From positions 218,427 through 282,426 of the forward strand of contig NZ_SCKT01000002.1 of NCBI RefSeq assembly GCF_014155765.1: 64,000 nucleotides of DNA, written 5' to 3'. This DNA is from Pantoea dispersa. Lineage in GTDB: Bacteria; Pseudomonadota; Gammaproteobacteria; Enterobacterales; Enterobacteriaceae. The position numbers and the translations under genes were made by a program. This document shows positions 17,486 through 26,593 of this stretch, one piece after another. Every line of letters starts with the position of its first letter. Positions within the stretch are counted from its first letter, which is position 1. Under the pieces are notes generated by a model. The model worked only from the letters and a program-made list of their open reading frames with translations, had not been told where the DNA came from and did not search any database.

Positions 17486-17566
17486 CCCTCTCCCGCACGC
17501 GGGAGAGGGGACGTCAGGTGCGGCCTGTTCCCCGGGAGAGGGAACGTTAAGTGCCGCTTTGGGCAC
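17486..17566. repeat. Palindromic intergenic repeat cluster / terminators
   Basis: Three hairpins lie between the convergent NicO and fhuE genes. The first has a perfect 10-bp stem, CCCTCTCCCG with its complement at 17500-17509 and a 4-base loop. The second is GTTCCC/GGGAAC at 17527-17545, and the third GTGCC/GGCAC at 17551-17566. The first resembles a repeat type widely scattered between enterobacterial genes (CCCTCACCCTAACCCTCTCCC at its left arm). It probably also ends transcription. Confidence 0.7.
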
Positions 17567-17577
17567 GGGCTTAATGA

Positions 17578-19776
17578 TCAGAAACGGTATTTCGCGGACA
17601 GCATAAAATTACGCGGTTCGCCGTAGACGATGCCGGTGCTGTCGACGTTCTCGTCGTACTCTTTGTCGAACAGGTTATTCAGATTGGCCTGCAGGCTGAG
17701 GTTTTTAGTCACGTCGTAGCGCGCGAACAGATCCACCAGCGCATAGCTGCCCTGACGGGTGCGCCAGGTGCCATTGCCATCCGGGCCACTGATATCCGCG
17801 TAAGTTCCCGCCTGCCAGTTCACCCCGCCGCCCAGCGTCAGCTGGTCCAGCATCGGCAGGCGATAGCTGGTGAACAGGTTGAACGACGTGCGTGGCAGCT
17901 GTGAATTATAGCGATCGCCGTTGGCGTCTTCCGCCACATACGAAGTCCCGCCAAAGGTCATCTGCCAGTTATCGGTCAGCGCCCCATTCACCTCAAACTC
18001 GACGCCACGACTTACCACACCCTTCTTCGCCACGTAAATGGTATTACCGGTCTGCGCATTGGTCTGTCCGGTGCTCTGACCCACGTTATCCAGTTCGGTG
18101 CGGAAGATCGATACCGAGGTGGTCAGACGGCTGTTGAACCAGTCAGATTTCACGCCAGCTTCGTAGTTTTTGCCAATCACCGGCGAGAGATAAGCGCCTG
18201 ACGCATCCTGATAATCCTGCGGCTGGAACACCGAAGTGTAGCTGGCGTAGGCAGACCAGTTATCGTAGAAGTCCCAAATCACCCCACCGTACGGCGTGAT
18301 GTTGTTTTTCTCCATCTCTGCCGTCAGCGTCTGGCGGTTCCAGTTGGTGTAGCGCGCCCCGACAATCAGGTGCAGCGGATCGGCCAGATTGATGCGCGTC
18401 GCGAGATACGCTGACTTCTGCCGCACCAGTTGGGTGTCGGCCGCGGGTTCACGCGGATTCCAGTCGGTTTCCGGGAAATCGCCGTTAAACTGGTTGAAGT
18501 TGCCCAGCTCGGCTGACGAAATGTTGGCCCAGGCGCTGTAATATTTGTTGTCCTGACGGCTGTAGTTCACCCCGACCATCAGCTCATGCTGGCGGCCCAG
18601 CAGTTCATAAGGACCGCTGGCGAAGGCATCGACCGCATCCACCTTACGTTTGCCGGTGTTGTAGCCGGTTCCGCCCACCACCGGATAGCCGGCATAACCA
18701 GAGACGCCTGCGCCAGTGGTTTTGTCGAAGTAACCGTCGAGATACAGCTGCTTACTGTCGAGGAACATCTCGTTATGCGTGCCGTTAAGGGTGATGTTCC
18801 AGCCGTTATCGAAATTCTGCTGCAGGTTAACAAAGACCTTTTTATTTTCTTTGTTGTTGTAAGCCCATTCAGGTGCGGTGTTATAGCCGCGACGCGAGTG
18901 GATCTGCGTGCCGTCGGTGTACCAGCGCGGCGCACCGCCCCACATCGGTGAATCGGTATTCACCTGGCTGAACTCATAACCGACAGACAGTCTGGTGGCG
19001 TCCGTGAGATCCGCGTCGATCACACCGTAGATAAATTTCTTATCCGCGCCGTAGCGTTCAATAAAACTGTTTTTGTCTTCATAGCCGGCCACCAGGCGAC
19101 CGCGCACGTTGCCTTCCGGTGACAGCGGTGCTGAGAGATCGGCGACGTAACGCTGCTTATTCCAGCTGCCATAGCCCGCTTCAAGGCTACCGGTAAACTC
19201 TTTACTGTCGGCATGTTTACGCACCATGTTGATGGCGGCGGAAGGATTGCCCGGTCCGGTCAGCAGGCCCGTTGCACCGCGCACCACTTCGACGCGTTCA
19301 TACAGCGCGGTATCGGTCTGCGCATCACCCAGATTCCAGCGCTGGGCAAACGCGGTTGGAATCCCGTCGGTCATGTAATTATCAATCAGGAAACCGCGTG
19401 AATAGTAATTGATGCGGTCCATATCGGCGGCTACACCGTGGATGCCGGTGGTGTTGCTCAGTACGTCGTTCAGCGACTGCAGCTGTTGATCCTGCATGCG
19501 CTGCTTGCTGACGATGGTGACCGACTGGGGAATATCACGTGCGGTCAGCGCCATTTTGGTGCCGGCCCGCGTCACCGGTACGCTGTAATCCGCTGCGGCC
19601 TGCGCCTGCTGCGCTTCTGCGCTGGCGCTGGCATCAACGGTCAGGGTGGCCTCACTGTTTTGCGTATCGGCCGCCTGCGCGACACCCGAGGCAACCAGCA
19701 CTGCCAGCAGTGACAGGCGCAGCGCGCGCTGCGGCGCAAGACCTGCGTTCCGGACGCGCATCTCTTTGCAAGACAT
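17578..19776 (-). CDS. fhuE: TonB-dependent ferric-coprogen/rhodotorulate receptor FhuE
   Basis: A 732-residue outer-membrane receptor. A signal peptide ends AQA near residue 36, a TonB box (ATLTVDAS) follows, then the plug with SAGTKM-like TRAGTKMALTARDIPQSVTIVS and GNPSAAINMVRKHA, and a beta barrel ending KYRF with terminal Phe. The sequence follows E. coli FhuE closely throughout, so uptake of coprogen and related hydroxamates is expected. I start at ATG 19776, which has GAGGAA just upstream, rather than the TTG 12 bases earlier. Family genes are Fur-regulated; I could not find a convincing Fur box here. Confidence 0.92.
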   Translation of the reverse strand: MSCKEMRVRNAGLAPQRALRLSLLAVLVASGVAQAADTQNSEATLTVDASASAEAQQAQAAADYSVPVTRAGTKMALTARDIPQSVTIVSKQRMQDQQLQSLNDVLSNTTGIHGVAADMDRINYYSRGFLIDNYMTDGIPTAFAQRWNLGDAQTDTALYERVEVVRGATGLLTGPGNPSAAINMVRKHADSKEFTGSLEAGYGSWNKQRYVADLSAPLSPEGNVRGRLVAGYEDKNSFIERYGADKKFIYGVIDADLTDATRLSVGYEFSQVNTDSPMWGGAPRWYTDGTQIHSRRGYNTAPEWAYNNKENKKVFVNLQQNFDNGWNITLNGTHNEMFLDSKQLYLDGYFDKTTGAGVSGYAGYPVVGGTGYNTGKRKVDAVDAFASGPYELLGRQHELMVGVNYSRQDNKYYSAWANISSAELGNFNQFNGDFPETDWNPREPAADTQLVRQKSAYLATRINLADPLHLIVGARYTNWNRQTLTAEMEKNNITPYGGVIWDFYDNWSAYASYTSVFQPQDYQDASGAYLSPVIGKNYEAGVKSDWFNSRLTTSVSIFRTELDNVGQSTGQTNAQTGNTIYVAKKGVVSRGVEFEVNGALTDNWQMTFGGTSYVAEDANGDRYNSQLPRTSFNLFTSYRLPMLDQLTLGGGVNWQAGTYADISGPDGNGTWRTRQGSYALVDLFARYDVTKNLSLQANLNNLFDKEYDENVDSTGIVYGEPRNFMLSAKYRF

Positions 19777-20470
19777 AATATTCCTCAATCGGCTTATCGT
19801 TATTTTGTGGTGAGCATGTGGTTAAGAAAGCAAATGAGAAATATACGCATTAAGATTAACATTGCAAGAAATTGTTACTGCCTTTCTGACGCCTTTACAC
19901 TGAGAAAAAATCTTATGCTTCAGGGAGTAACGGCCCTGAGGCTGCTTTACAGGAAACTATCACGCCTGAAATCATCCTTAATCTCAGTCAACCGGTGCCT
20001 GAACGGTTGTGCCTGCATCCTGATCTGGCATCTGAACACCACGCATGTACCAGCTTCGTACCCGGTCACCGCCATTGATTTATAATTACGCTGCCGATAG
20101 GAAAGGTGTTTTATAAAGTTTCCTTTTCTGCGCTAAGGCTGACCAGTTACGCTTTTAATCCCTGCAGCAATCGCTGCGTTGTTAACATGGTGCCATTTAT
20201 TAAGCTGTAAATCGCCGTGACGTATATTGTGTGAGATGCTGCGATGTTAAATGAACGGCTTAACGTAGGTGACTGGTAATATTAAATCAGCCGCTAACAT
20301 GTTTATGCGTAATCAATGAAGAGACAAAAATCTTTACGCCCAATCAAAAACTGTACAGGTCGGGGCATATTTCCGGACAAATCTGTCGGCGGGTGAATAT
20401 TTCCATTTGAATAAAATTGCCGTAGAATGCACGCTTTCAAATCAGTGATATCAGTAATAAGGGTTTATAC
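19777..20470. other. Long A+T-rich intergenic region between fhuE and the H-NS paralogue
   Basis: About 690 bases with no gene I believe. It contains the upstream regions of two divergent genes. A frame at 19807-20085 (plus) has no homology I can see. A TAGAAT at 20423-20428 may be the -10 of the H-NS gene but has no good -35. The length and A+T content would suit binding by H-NS-type proteins. Confidence 0.5.
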
Positions 20471-20872
20471 ATGAGCGATGCACTCAAGGCATTGAACAAT
20501 CTTCGTACGCTGCGTGCTGAAGCACGTAATATTGAGGTTGCGGTATTAAACGAAATGCTGGAGAAGTTTGCCGTGGTGGTCGCCGAACGCCGCGAAGAGA
20601 CGGCGGCAGAGAGTGCTGCACAGCGCGAAAAAGAAGAGAAGCTGGCGTTATATAAAGAGATGCTGCGCAAAGACGGCATTACAATTAATGAACTGGCGCA
20701 ATTAAATCAGGGTGAAACGAAGAGCAAAGCAAAACGTGCACCGCGTCCGGCGAAGTATAAATTTACCGACGAACAGGGTAATGAGAAATTCTGGACCGGT
20801 CAGGGTCGTACTCCCTCGCCGATAAAGTCAGCGATTGACGCTGGCGGTTCGCTGGATGATTTTCTGATTTAA
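20471..20872 (+). CDS. H-NS/StpA family nucleoid protein paralogue
   Basis: A 133-residue H-NS family protein. Residues 1-65 form the dimerisation/oligomerisation helices (MSDALKALNNLRTLRAEAR and LNEMLEKFAVVVAERREE), then a short linker, then the DNA-binding domain with the QGR hook in WTGQGRTP and the end SLDDFLI. It is as different from E. coli H-NS as from StpA, with the KYKFTDE stretch closer to StpA, so I see it as a diverged paralogue rather than the main H-NS. It stands alone after a long A+T-rich upstream region, which hints at autoregulation. Confidence 0.9.
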   Translation: MSDALKALNNLRTLRAEARNIEVAVLNEMLEKFAVVVAERREETAAESAAQREKEEKLALYKEMLRKDGITINELAQLNQGETKSKAKRAPRPAKYKFTDEQGNEKFWTGQGRTPSPIKSAIDAGGSLDDFLI

Positions 20873-20889
20873 TCCAGTCGCAGGAAATC

Positions 20890-20924
20890 GGGGCGGAACC
20901 GGCTAATTGCCGCATCACCGCCCC
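20890..20924 (+). terminator. Stem-loop after the H-NS paralogue
   Basis: GGGGCGG at 20890-20896 pairs with CCGCCCC at 20918-20924; a smaller CGGC/GCCG hairpin sits inside. No T-tract follows, so this is a moderate terminator candidate. Confidence 0.45.
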
Positions 20925-20945
20925 TGTATCGCGGCACCCTAAATG

Positions 20946-20979
20946 CTTTCATGCAATCCTTTCATGCATTCCTTTCATA
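20946..20979 (+). repeat. Short tandem repeat, 13-bp unit
   Basis: Two near-identical 13-bp units (CTTTCATGCAATC, CTTTCATGCATTC) and a partial third (CTTTCATA) follow the H-NS gene. It is too short for a CRISPR; replication slippage is the simplest origin. Confidence 0.8.
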
Positions 20980-21028
20980 CAGTGTGCCGCGAGGTGATCA
21001 GGCCATTACGCCTTCCCACACCCGCCCG

Positions 21029-22228
21029 TCAGATTAACGCTGCACAGGCGCGCGCAATGCGTTTACCCGCCTCCTCAACGCTATCGATATCCGTGGCGAT
21101 CGATAAACGGAAATACGGCGACAGGCCGTAAGCACTGCCCGCCACGCCGGACACACCGCTCTCCAGCAGATAATTCAGCACATCCTGTTCATCATGCAGT
21201 ACGGCGCCGTCAGGCCGGGTTTTGCCCAGCAGGCCAGCACAGCGACAAAAGACAAAAAATGCGCCCTGAGGTTGCAGCACTTCAATGCCGGCCACCTGCT
21301 GCAACTGCTGCACAATGACATCGCGTCGCGCCTGATACGCGGCGCGCTGCGGGGGCAGAAAATCGAGCCCACCGTTAAAGGCCGCAACCGCCGCCGCCTG
21401 GCTGATGGCGCTGGCACCAGAACTGTTCTGCGACTGCACCACCACCATGGCATCAATCAGCGGCTGCGGCCCGGCAGCAAAGCCAATGCGCCAGCCGGTC
21501 ATGGCATAGGTTTTCGACACGCCTCCCACCAGCAAAACGCGTTCAGCCAGATCCGGCGCCACCTGCAGCAGACTAACGTGCTGACGATCGTCAAACAGGA
21601 TATGTTCGTACAGCTCATCCAGCATAATCAGCACATTGGGATGATCGCGCAGCACCGTCGCCAGGGCCTGCAACTCCTGGGCGCTGTACACCATGCCAGA
21701 GGGATTGCCGGGATTGTTCAGCACCAGCCAGCGGGTTTTCTCTGTGATCGCCTGCGCCAGTTGCGCCGGCTGCAGCTTGTACTGCTGCTCAAGCGGACAA
21801 GGCAGCAGCACCGCCTCGCCACCGTTGAAGCGCACACTGTCCGGGAAAGTTGGCCAATATGGCGTGGGCACAATCACCTCGTCGCCGTCGTTTAGCGTCG
21901 CGGCAAACGCGTTGAAGATGATCTGTTTTGCGCCGTTGGCGATACAGATTTGACCCAGCGCGTACTGCTGCTGATTCTCGCGCGCCAGTTTGGCCTGCAC
22001 CGCCTTACGCAGCGCGGTGGTGCCATTGGTCGGCGTGTAACGGGTTTCACCGCCATCCATCGCGGCGCTGGCGGCGGCACGGATGTGCGCGGGCGTATCA
22101 AAATCCGGCTCACCGGTGGTGAGGTCAAGAATATCCACGCCCTGCTCTTTTAGCTGGCGCGTCAGCTGACGTGCCGCCGCGTTAGCCGAGAGCGACACAG
22201 ACTGTACGCGCTTCGATAGGGTGATCAT
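21029..22228 (-). CDS. PLP-dependent aminotransferase, class I/II
   Basis: A 399-residue aspartate-aminotransferase-fold enzyme. Visible are the N-terminal TGEPDFDTPAHI, the cofactor-stacking NPGNPSGMVYS, and the PLP lysine in GGVSKTYAMTGWRIGF. The start MITLSKRVQ at 22228 has GGAGCG upstream and is preferred over an in-frame codon 45 bases earlier. It follows the flavin monooxygenase gene closely and is the last gene of a three-gene operon. The amino donor is not clear. In a cysteine or S-alkylcysteine pathway it could act on the amino acid product. Confidence 0.87.
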   Translation of the reverse strand: MITLSKRVQSVSLSANAAARQLTRQLKEQGVDILDLTTGEPDFDTPAHIRAAASAAMDGGETRYTPTNGTTALRKAVQAKLARENQQQYALGQICIANGAKQIIFNAFAATLNDGDEVIVPTPYWPTFPDSVRFNGGEAVLLPCPLEQQYKLQPAQLAQAITEKTRWLVLNNPGNPSGMVYSAQELQALATVLRDHPNVLIMLDELYEHILFDDRQHVSLLQVAPDLAERVLLVGGVSKTYAMTGWRIGFAAGPQPLIDAMVVVQSQNSSGASAISQAAAVAAFNGGLDFLPPQRAAYQARRDVIVQQLQQVAGIEVLQPQGAFFVFCRCAGLLGKTRPDGAVLHDEQDVLNYLLESGVSGVAGSAYGLSPYFRLSIATDIDSVEEAGKRIARACAALI

Positions 22229-22244
22229 GTTTCGCTCCTGTCTC

Positions 22245-23543
22245 TCACACCACCGGCAGGCCGAGGTTTTCACGCAGCGTGGCGAACTCGTACTCTTCGC
22301 GGAACAGACCGCGACGGCGTAGTTCCGGAATCACCAGCTCCACAAACAAATCCAGCTGCTCGGACATGATCGCCGGCATGATGTTGAAACCATCGGCACC
22401 GCCCTCGTTGAGCCACAACTCAAAGTCATCGGCAATATCCTGCGCGGTACCGACGATTACCCGGTGACCACGCGATCCGGCGGCTACCGCGGCCAGTTCG
22501 CGCAGCGTCAGATTTTCACGTTTCGCCATGTCGGTCATCAGTTTCACGCGGCTCTGGTTGCCTTCACCCAGCGGCACTTCCGGCACCGGACCGTCGAGCG
22601 GATACTGGCTCAGATCCATATTGAAGCGCAGCGAGAGCTGACGCAGACCGTTGTCGATATCAACCAGCGTGTTGAGCTCTTTCCACAGCGCTTTGGCCTC
22701 TTCGCGCGTGCGCCCCACAATCGGCATCACGCCAGGCATGATCACCACGTGATCCGGATTGCGTCCGGCGGCAATCACCTGATCTTTCTGCGAACGGTAG
22801 AAGCTCTGTGCTTCTTCCAGGCTGGCCGAGGCGGTGAAAATCACCTCGGCGGTCTCTGCCGCCAGCTTCTGCCCATCGCTGGAAGAACCGGCTTCGATAA
22901 TCACCGGACGCCCCTGCGGTGAGCGGGTAATGTTCAGCGGACCCTGCACCTGGAAGTGCTCGCCGACGTGGTTAATCGGCTGAATTTTGTCATCAATGAA
23001 GTACTGACCGGTCTCTTTGTTGGGCTGCACCGCCCCCGCCTGCCAGCCGTTCCACAGCTTATAGGTGACATCGAGGAATTCACGCGCGCGCGCATAGCGC
23101 TCCGCATGATTAGGCATATCGCTGCGGCTGAAGTTACGCGCCACATCGGTAGAGAACGACGTCACCACGTTCCAGGCGGCGCGGCCGCGGCTAATGTGGT
23201 CCAGCGACGAGAAGCTGCGCGCCATGGTGAACGGGTCGCTAAAGGTAGTCGAGGCGGTCGCCGCCAGGCCAATACGCTTGGTGTTGACCGCCAGCGCCGA
23301 CAGCAGCGTTAACGGCTCCAGACGCGCCATGGTGGAAGGCAGACGATACATGCTGGTCGCCAGTGCATCACCCACGAAGAACAGATCAAACTTACCGGCT
23401 TCGGCTTTTTTCGCGATGGTGATCAGCCAGTCAATATCCGTCGGATCGCCCAGATTTTCCGTCAGCCGCCAGCCGCTCACGTGCTGTCCAACCGGTTGCA
23501 CAAACAGCCCTAAACGGATGCGGCGTGAAGATGAAGTAGCCAT
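22245..23543 (-). CDS. NtaA/DmoA/SnaA-type FMN-dependent monooxygenase (YxeK-like)
   Basis: A 432-residue luciferase-like flavin monooxygenase of the NtaA/SnaA/DszA branch: N-terminal RIRLGLFVQPVGQHVSGWR, FDLFFVGDALA, the LDHISRGRAAWNVVTS motif and the insertion GYWN-like region with EFLDVTYKLWNGW. Such enzymes use FMNH2 from a separate reductase to cleave C-S or C-N bonds. Bacillus YxeK of this branch cleaves N-acetyl-S-(2-succino)cysteine. The divergent operon here encodes matching acetyltransferase, deacylase and MmgE/PrpD proteins, which makes a similar role plausible. No flavin reductase is encoded nearby. Confidence 0.88.
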   Translation of the reverse strand: MATSSSRRIRLGLFVQPVGQHVSGWRLTENLGDPTDIDWLITIAKKAEAGKFDLFFVGDALATSMYRLPSTMARLEPLTLLSALAVNTKRIGLAATASTTFSDPFTMARSFSSLDHISRGRAAWNVVTSFSTDVARNFSRSDMPNHAERYARAREFLDVTYKLWNGWQAGAVQPNKETGQYFIDDKIQPINHVGEHFQVQGPLNITRSPQGRPVIIEAGSSSDGQKLAAETAEVIFTASASLEEAQSFYRSQKDQVIAAGRNPDHVVIMPGVMPIVGRTREEAKALWKELNTLVDIDNGLRQLSLRFNMDLSQYPLDGPVPEVPLGEGNQSRVKLMTDMAKRENLTLRELAAVAAGSRGHRVIVGTAQDIADDFELWLNEGGADGFNIMPAIMSEQLDLFVELVIPELRRRGLFREEYEFATLRENLGLPVV

Positions 23544-23567
23544 ATTTTTTCCTGGTCAATAAAAAGG

Positions 23568-24647
23568 TCAATAACAATTAAGGGCGTTCTCGGTCGCCAG
23601 CAGCGCCTGCTCTAAGGCATCCGCGCTGATGCGGAACGGCAGACGTTCGGCGCTGGCCGCCGGGAATTTGATCTGTTCAGCAATGCTTCTGATGGCTGCG
23701 CGACGATCGCCGTGCAGCGGCGCTAAGGTCAGCGGCATATCATATTGCCGCAGCAGCGCCAGCAGCGCGGCGTCCGGCTCACCGTCGTGCTCAATCAGCG
23801 ACTGCACCAGCAGGCTGTAACCGACTTTTTCACCGTGCAGCCAGTGGTGCAGCTCCGGCTGATGGGTCAGACGGTTATGAATGGCATGGGCAAAGCCTGG
23901 CGTTGGCAGCACGTCACGCACGCTGTTGGCCAGGCCGGCCAGCACAATGCTGGCATCGATCACCTTCACCAGTTCCGGCGTCACCTGCTGTTGCTGGTTG
24001 GCCAGCACGGCGGCGGCACCGTGCTGGCGATAGACATCCAGCGCGCGCTGCGCGGTCATCACTTTAAGATCGAGGGCGAGATCGTGGGGGTTGTGCCGCA
24101 GATAAGGATAGAACTCGTAGTATTTAGCCAGCGCGTCAACGATGCCCGCTTTGAGGTAACGCACATCACTTTGCGCAATCACTTCGCTGTCTACCAGCAC
24201 CAGTTCAGGCATTTTGCCCAGCGGCTGGCTGCGCACGTGGCCGCCCTGCGCGTCATAAATAATCGCCACCGGCGACCAGGCGGCACAGGTCGCCGCGACG
24301 GTGGCGAAATTAACGACGGTGATTTCCGGTAACTGGCTGCCGACCGCTTTAGCCGCATCCAGTACGCGCCCGCCGCCAATTGCCAGCAGCAGTTCAGCCT
24401 GCTGCTGTTGCAAATTGCTTTTCAGCGTATCAATGGCCGCGTCGGTGCATTCGCCGTGCAAATACTCGATTTCCCAGCGAATACCACAGGTTTCCAGACT
24501 TTGCGTTAATTGCGGATTAACCGCCTGCCAGGCGCGCGGAGAGGTGAAAATACGGATATGCGTAGCATAAGGTTTAATGAATTCACCGGTGCGCGCACGC
24601 AGTCCCGGTTCGTGTGCGTAGGCACGCGGAGATTTAATCGCTAACAC
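23568..24647 (-). CDS. Iron-containing alcohol dehydrogenase (glycerol dehydrogenase-like)
   Basis: A 359-residue Fe-ADH family protein of the GldA/YbdH (HcxA) branch. The NAD-binding GGGRVLDAAKAVG, the metal-ligand region AGIVDALAKYYEF and the His ligands in GFAHAIHNRLTH and HWLHGEKVGY are all visible. The start is GTG with AGGGTGA upstream; the family N-terminus (IKSPRAYAHEPG) begins right there. It is first in the operon with the monooxygenase and aminotransferase, so it may reduce or oxidise a hydroxy- or oxo-acid made by that pathway. Substrate unknown. Confidence 0.87.
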   Translation of the reverse strand: MLAIKSPRAYAHEPGLRARTGEFIKPYATHIRIFTSPRAWQAVNPQLTQSLETCGIRWEIEYLHGECTDAAIDTLKSNLQQQQAELLLAIGGGRVLDAAKAVGSQLPEITVVNFATVAATCAAWSPVAIIYDAQGGHVRSQPLGKMPELVLVDSEVIAQSDVRYLKAGIVDALAKYYEFYPYLRHNPHDLALDLKVMTAQRALDVYRQHGAAAVLANQQQQVTPELVKVIDASIVLAGLANSVRDVLPTPGFAHAIHNRLTHQPELHHWLHGEKVGYSLLVQSLIEHDGEPDAALLALLRQYDMPLTLAPLHGDRRAAIRSIAEQIKFPAASAERLPFRISADALEQALLATENALNCY

Positions 24648-24869
24648 GTTGTCACCCTGATTAGGAAAAACGCCATAACAAAATTGTTATATTTCAGAGG
24701 ATTAATGCGAAATAGTTATAGCGCTATGTATTTTATGCATACTACGGTAAATGGCGATTTGTGCAATGAAAAAGCCGCCATTTCATTTTCACAAATTTGC
24801 ATTAGCTTATCCGGATTTCACATATAGCCCGTCAGCGCTTTACTGCTACTCTGAGCCTTCTTTCTTTAT

Positions 24870-24887
24870 CGCCCGCCGGGCGGTTTT
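24870..24887 (+). other. Small terminator-like hairpin in the GNAT leader
   Basis: CGCCC/GGGCG with a 3-base loop followed by GTTTT lies 12 bases before the GNAT start. It could be an attenuator or just a stabilising leader hairpin; evidence is the sequence alone. Confidence 0.3.
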
Positions 24888-24899
24888 CCGGGGATAGCT

Positions 24900-25445
24900 A
24901 TGACACTTGAGTTTCGTCAGGTCACTGAAGACGAAGTGGACACTTATCAGGCGCTGATGCATGCCGCCTATGCGCCCACGCTGGCGCTGGGGATCAAATT
25001 TGATGCGGCCACCGCCGACCGCGAAAAGACGCTGCGGCATCTGCAAAGCCACGGCGTGTATGCGCTGTATGCCCAGGGCGTGATGGTCTCCTCGGTCACC
25101 GTGCGTTATCCATGGGGCCCGTTGCCGGGTCCGTTCGGCCTGCCGCACATCGGCTGGTTTGGCGCCCACCCGGACTATGCGGGGCAGCAGTTTGGCCGCC
25201 AGGTTCAGGATCGCCTGGAGCAGGAAATTTTACGCGGCCAGTTACGCGCACCGGCGGTATCGCTCGGTACCGCCATCAGCCATCCGTGGCTGATTGATAT
25301 GTATCGCAAGCGCGGTTTTGTGCTCATGCACACCACCGATCTCGGCAAAGGCCACATCACGCAATATATGAAAAAAGTGCTGGATGAAACCGCGCACGAT
25401 GCCTGGCTGACGCGCCAGGCGGCATCACAAGGAAGCCAGGCATGA
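24900..25445 (+). CDS. GNAT family N-acetyltransferase (SnaB-like)
   Basis: A 181-residue GNAT protein. The acetyl-CoA region is seen in IGWFGAHPDYAGQQFGRQVQDRL, which fills the place of motif A, and the end strands follow in MYRKRGFVLMHTTDLG. It overlaps the M20 gene by 4 bases and opens a three-gene operon. In the Bacillus S-(2-succino)cysteine pathway a GNAT enzyme acetylates the amino group first, the monooxygenase cleaves the thioether, and an M20 enzyme removes the acetyl group; the same three families occur here. Specificity is inferred from context only. Confidence 0.85.
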   Translation: MTLEFRQVTEDEVDTYQALMHAAYAPTLALGIKFDAATADREKTLRHLQSHGVYALYAQGVMVSSVTVRYPWGPLPGPFGLPHIGWFGAHPDYAGQQFGRQVQDRLEQEILRGQLRAPAVSLGTAISHPWLIDMYRKRGFVLMHTTDLGKGHITQYMKKVLDETAHDAWLTRQAASQGSQA

Positions 25446-26593
25446 GCCAACTGAATGAAACAGCGCTGGGCGAGCAGCTGATCGCCTTTCGCCACGAACT
25501 GCACCGTTTTCCGGAACTCTCTAATCAGGAGTTCGAAACCACCGCCCGCCTGCGCCAGCAGCTGGAACAGCACCAGATTCGCATCGTTGATTTGCCACTG
25601 AAAACCGGTCTGGTGGCGGAAGTCGGCCCGGCACAGGGACCGCTGATTGTGCTGCGTTCGGATATTGATGCGTTGCCGATTGAAGAGCAGTCGGACGTTG
25701 CTTTTCGCTCGGAGCGTCCCGGCGTGATGCACGCCTGCGGCCACGATTTTCACGCTTCCGCTGCACTTGGCGCGGCGATTCTGCTTAAGCAGCAGGAGGC
25801 AACGCTGCCCGGCCGCGTGCGGATTCTGTTCCAGGCCGCCGAAGAGACCGGCCAGGGCGCGCCGGATGTCATCGCCACCGGCGCGCTGCAGGAGGCGGTG
25901 GCGATTTTCGGCATTCATAACGATCCGTCGCTGCCGCCTGGCGTGGTGGGCAGCAAAGCCGGCGCGCTGACCGCGGCGGTGGATCGCTTCGATATCCGCA
26001 TCACCGGCACCGGCAGCCATGCCGCCAAACCGCATCAGGGCAACGATCCGATCGTTATCGCGGCGCAGATAGTCTCCGCGGCGCAAACGCTAATTAGCCG
26101 TAACGCCCCCTCCGCTGACAACGCAGTGGTGTCGATCACCCAGCTGCACAGCGGCAGCACCTGGAACGTTATTCCGGACAGCGCCTGGCTGGAAGGCACG
26201 GTGCGCACCTTCTCTCAGTCCACGCGTGAGCGACTGGAGCAGCGCTTCCGCGAAATCGTGCTCGGCCTTGGTGCGGCTTTTGCCGCAGAGGTTGAGTTTA
26301 ACTGGCACGCCGGTCCGCCTGCGGTGGTGAATGATGCGCACTGGGCGGATTTTGCCCTGCAACAGGCCACCGCCAGCGGACTTGAGGCGCGCGTGGTAGA
26401 AGCCAGCCCGATCGGCGAAGATTTTGCTTTTTATCAGCAACAACTGCCCGGCGCCTTTGTGATGATTGGCACTGGCGAACCTTTTGCGCTGCACCATCCG
26501 GCTTTTCGCATCAATGATGCGGTGTTACTGCCCACCTCACGCTACCTCGCGCAGCTCGCCGTGGCGGCGCTGCGCAGTCTGGAGCGGGCATGA
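25442..26593 (+). CDS. M20 family amidohydrolase / N-acyl amino acid deacetylase
   Basis: A 383-residue M20D peptidase-family enzyme. Metal-binding and catalytic parts visible are RHELHRFPELSNQEFET, LRSDIDALPIEE, MHACGHDFHAS (His and Asp ligands) and FQAAEETGQGA (catalytic Glu pair), with the dimerisation domain at about 185-300 (GTGSHAAKPHQGND). Close relatives deacylate N-acetyl-cysteine derivatives or hippurate-type substrates. It overlaps the GNAT gene and the MmgE/PrpD gene by 4 bases each. The catalytic set is complete, unlike the M20 remnant at 2519-2902. Confidence 0.92.
   Translation: MSQLNETALGEQLIAFRHELHRFPELSNQEFETTARLRQQLEQHQIRIVDLPLKTGLVAEVGPAQGPLIVLRSDIDALPIEEQSDVAFRSERPGVMHACGHDFHASAALGAAILLKQQEATLPGRVRILFQAAEETGQGAPDVIATGALQEAVAIFGIHNDPSLPPGVVGSKAGALTAAVDRFDIRITGTGSHAAKPHQGNDPIVIAAQIVSAAQTLISRNAPSADNAVVSITQLHSGSTWNVIPDSAWLEGTVRTFSQSTRERLEQRFREIVLGLGAAFAAEVEFNWHAGPPAVVNDAHWADFALQQATASGLEARVVEASPIGEDFAFYQQQLPGAFVMIGTGEPFALHHPAFRINDAVLLPTSRYLAQLAVAALRSLERA

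Noticed and set aside
19833-19855. Possible Fur box upstream of fhuE
   Set aside because: Only about 9 of 14 consensus positions match, no better than chance in A+T-rich DNA, although Fur control is expected for this gene family.
19807-20085. Plus-strand frame of 92 codons between fhuE and the H-NS paralogue
   Set aside because: No ribosome site or homology; basic, low-complexity translation typical of non-coding A+T-rich DNA.
20946-20979. CRISPR-like array
   Set aside because: The unit is 13 bases with no spacers; it is a simple tandem repeat. No other region shows repeat-spacer order.
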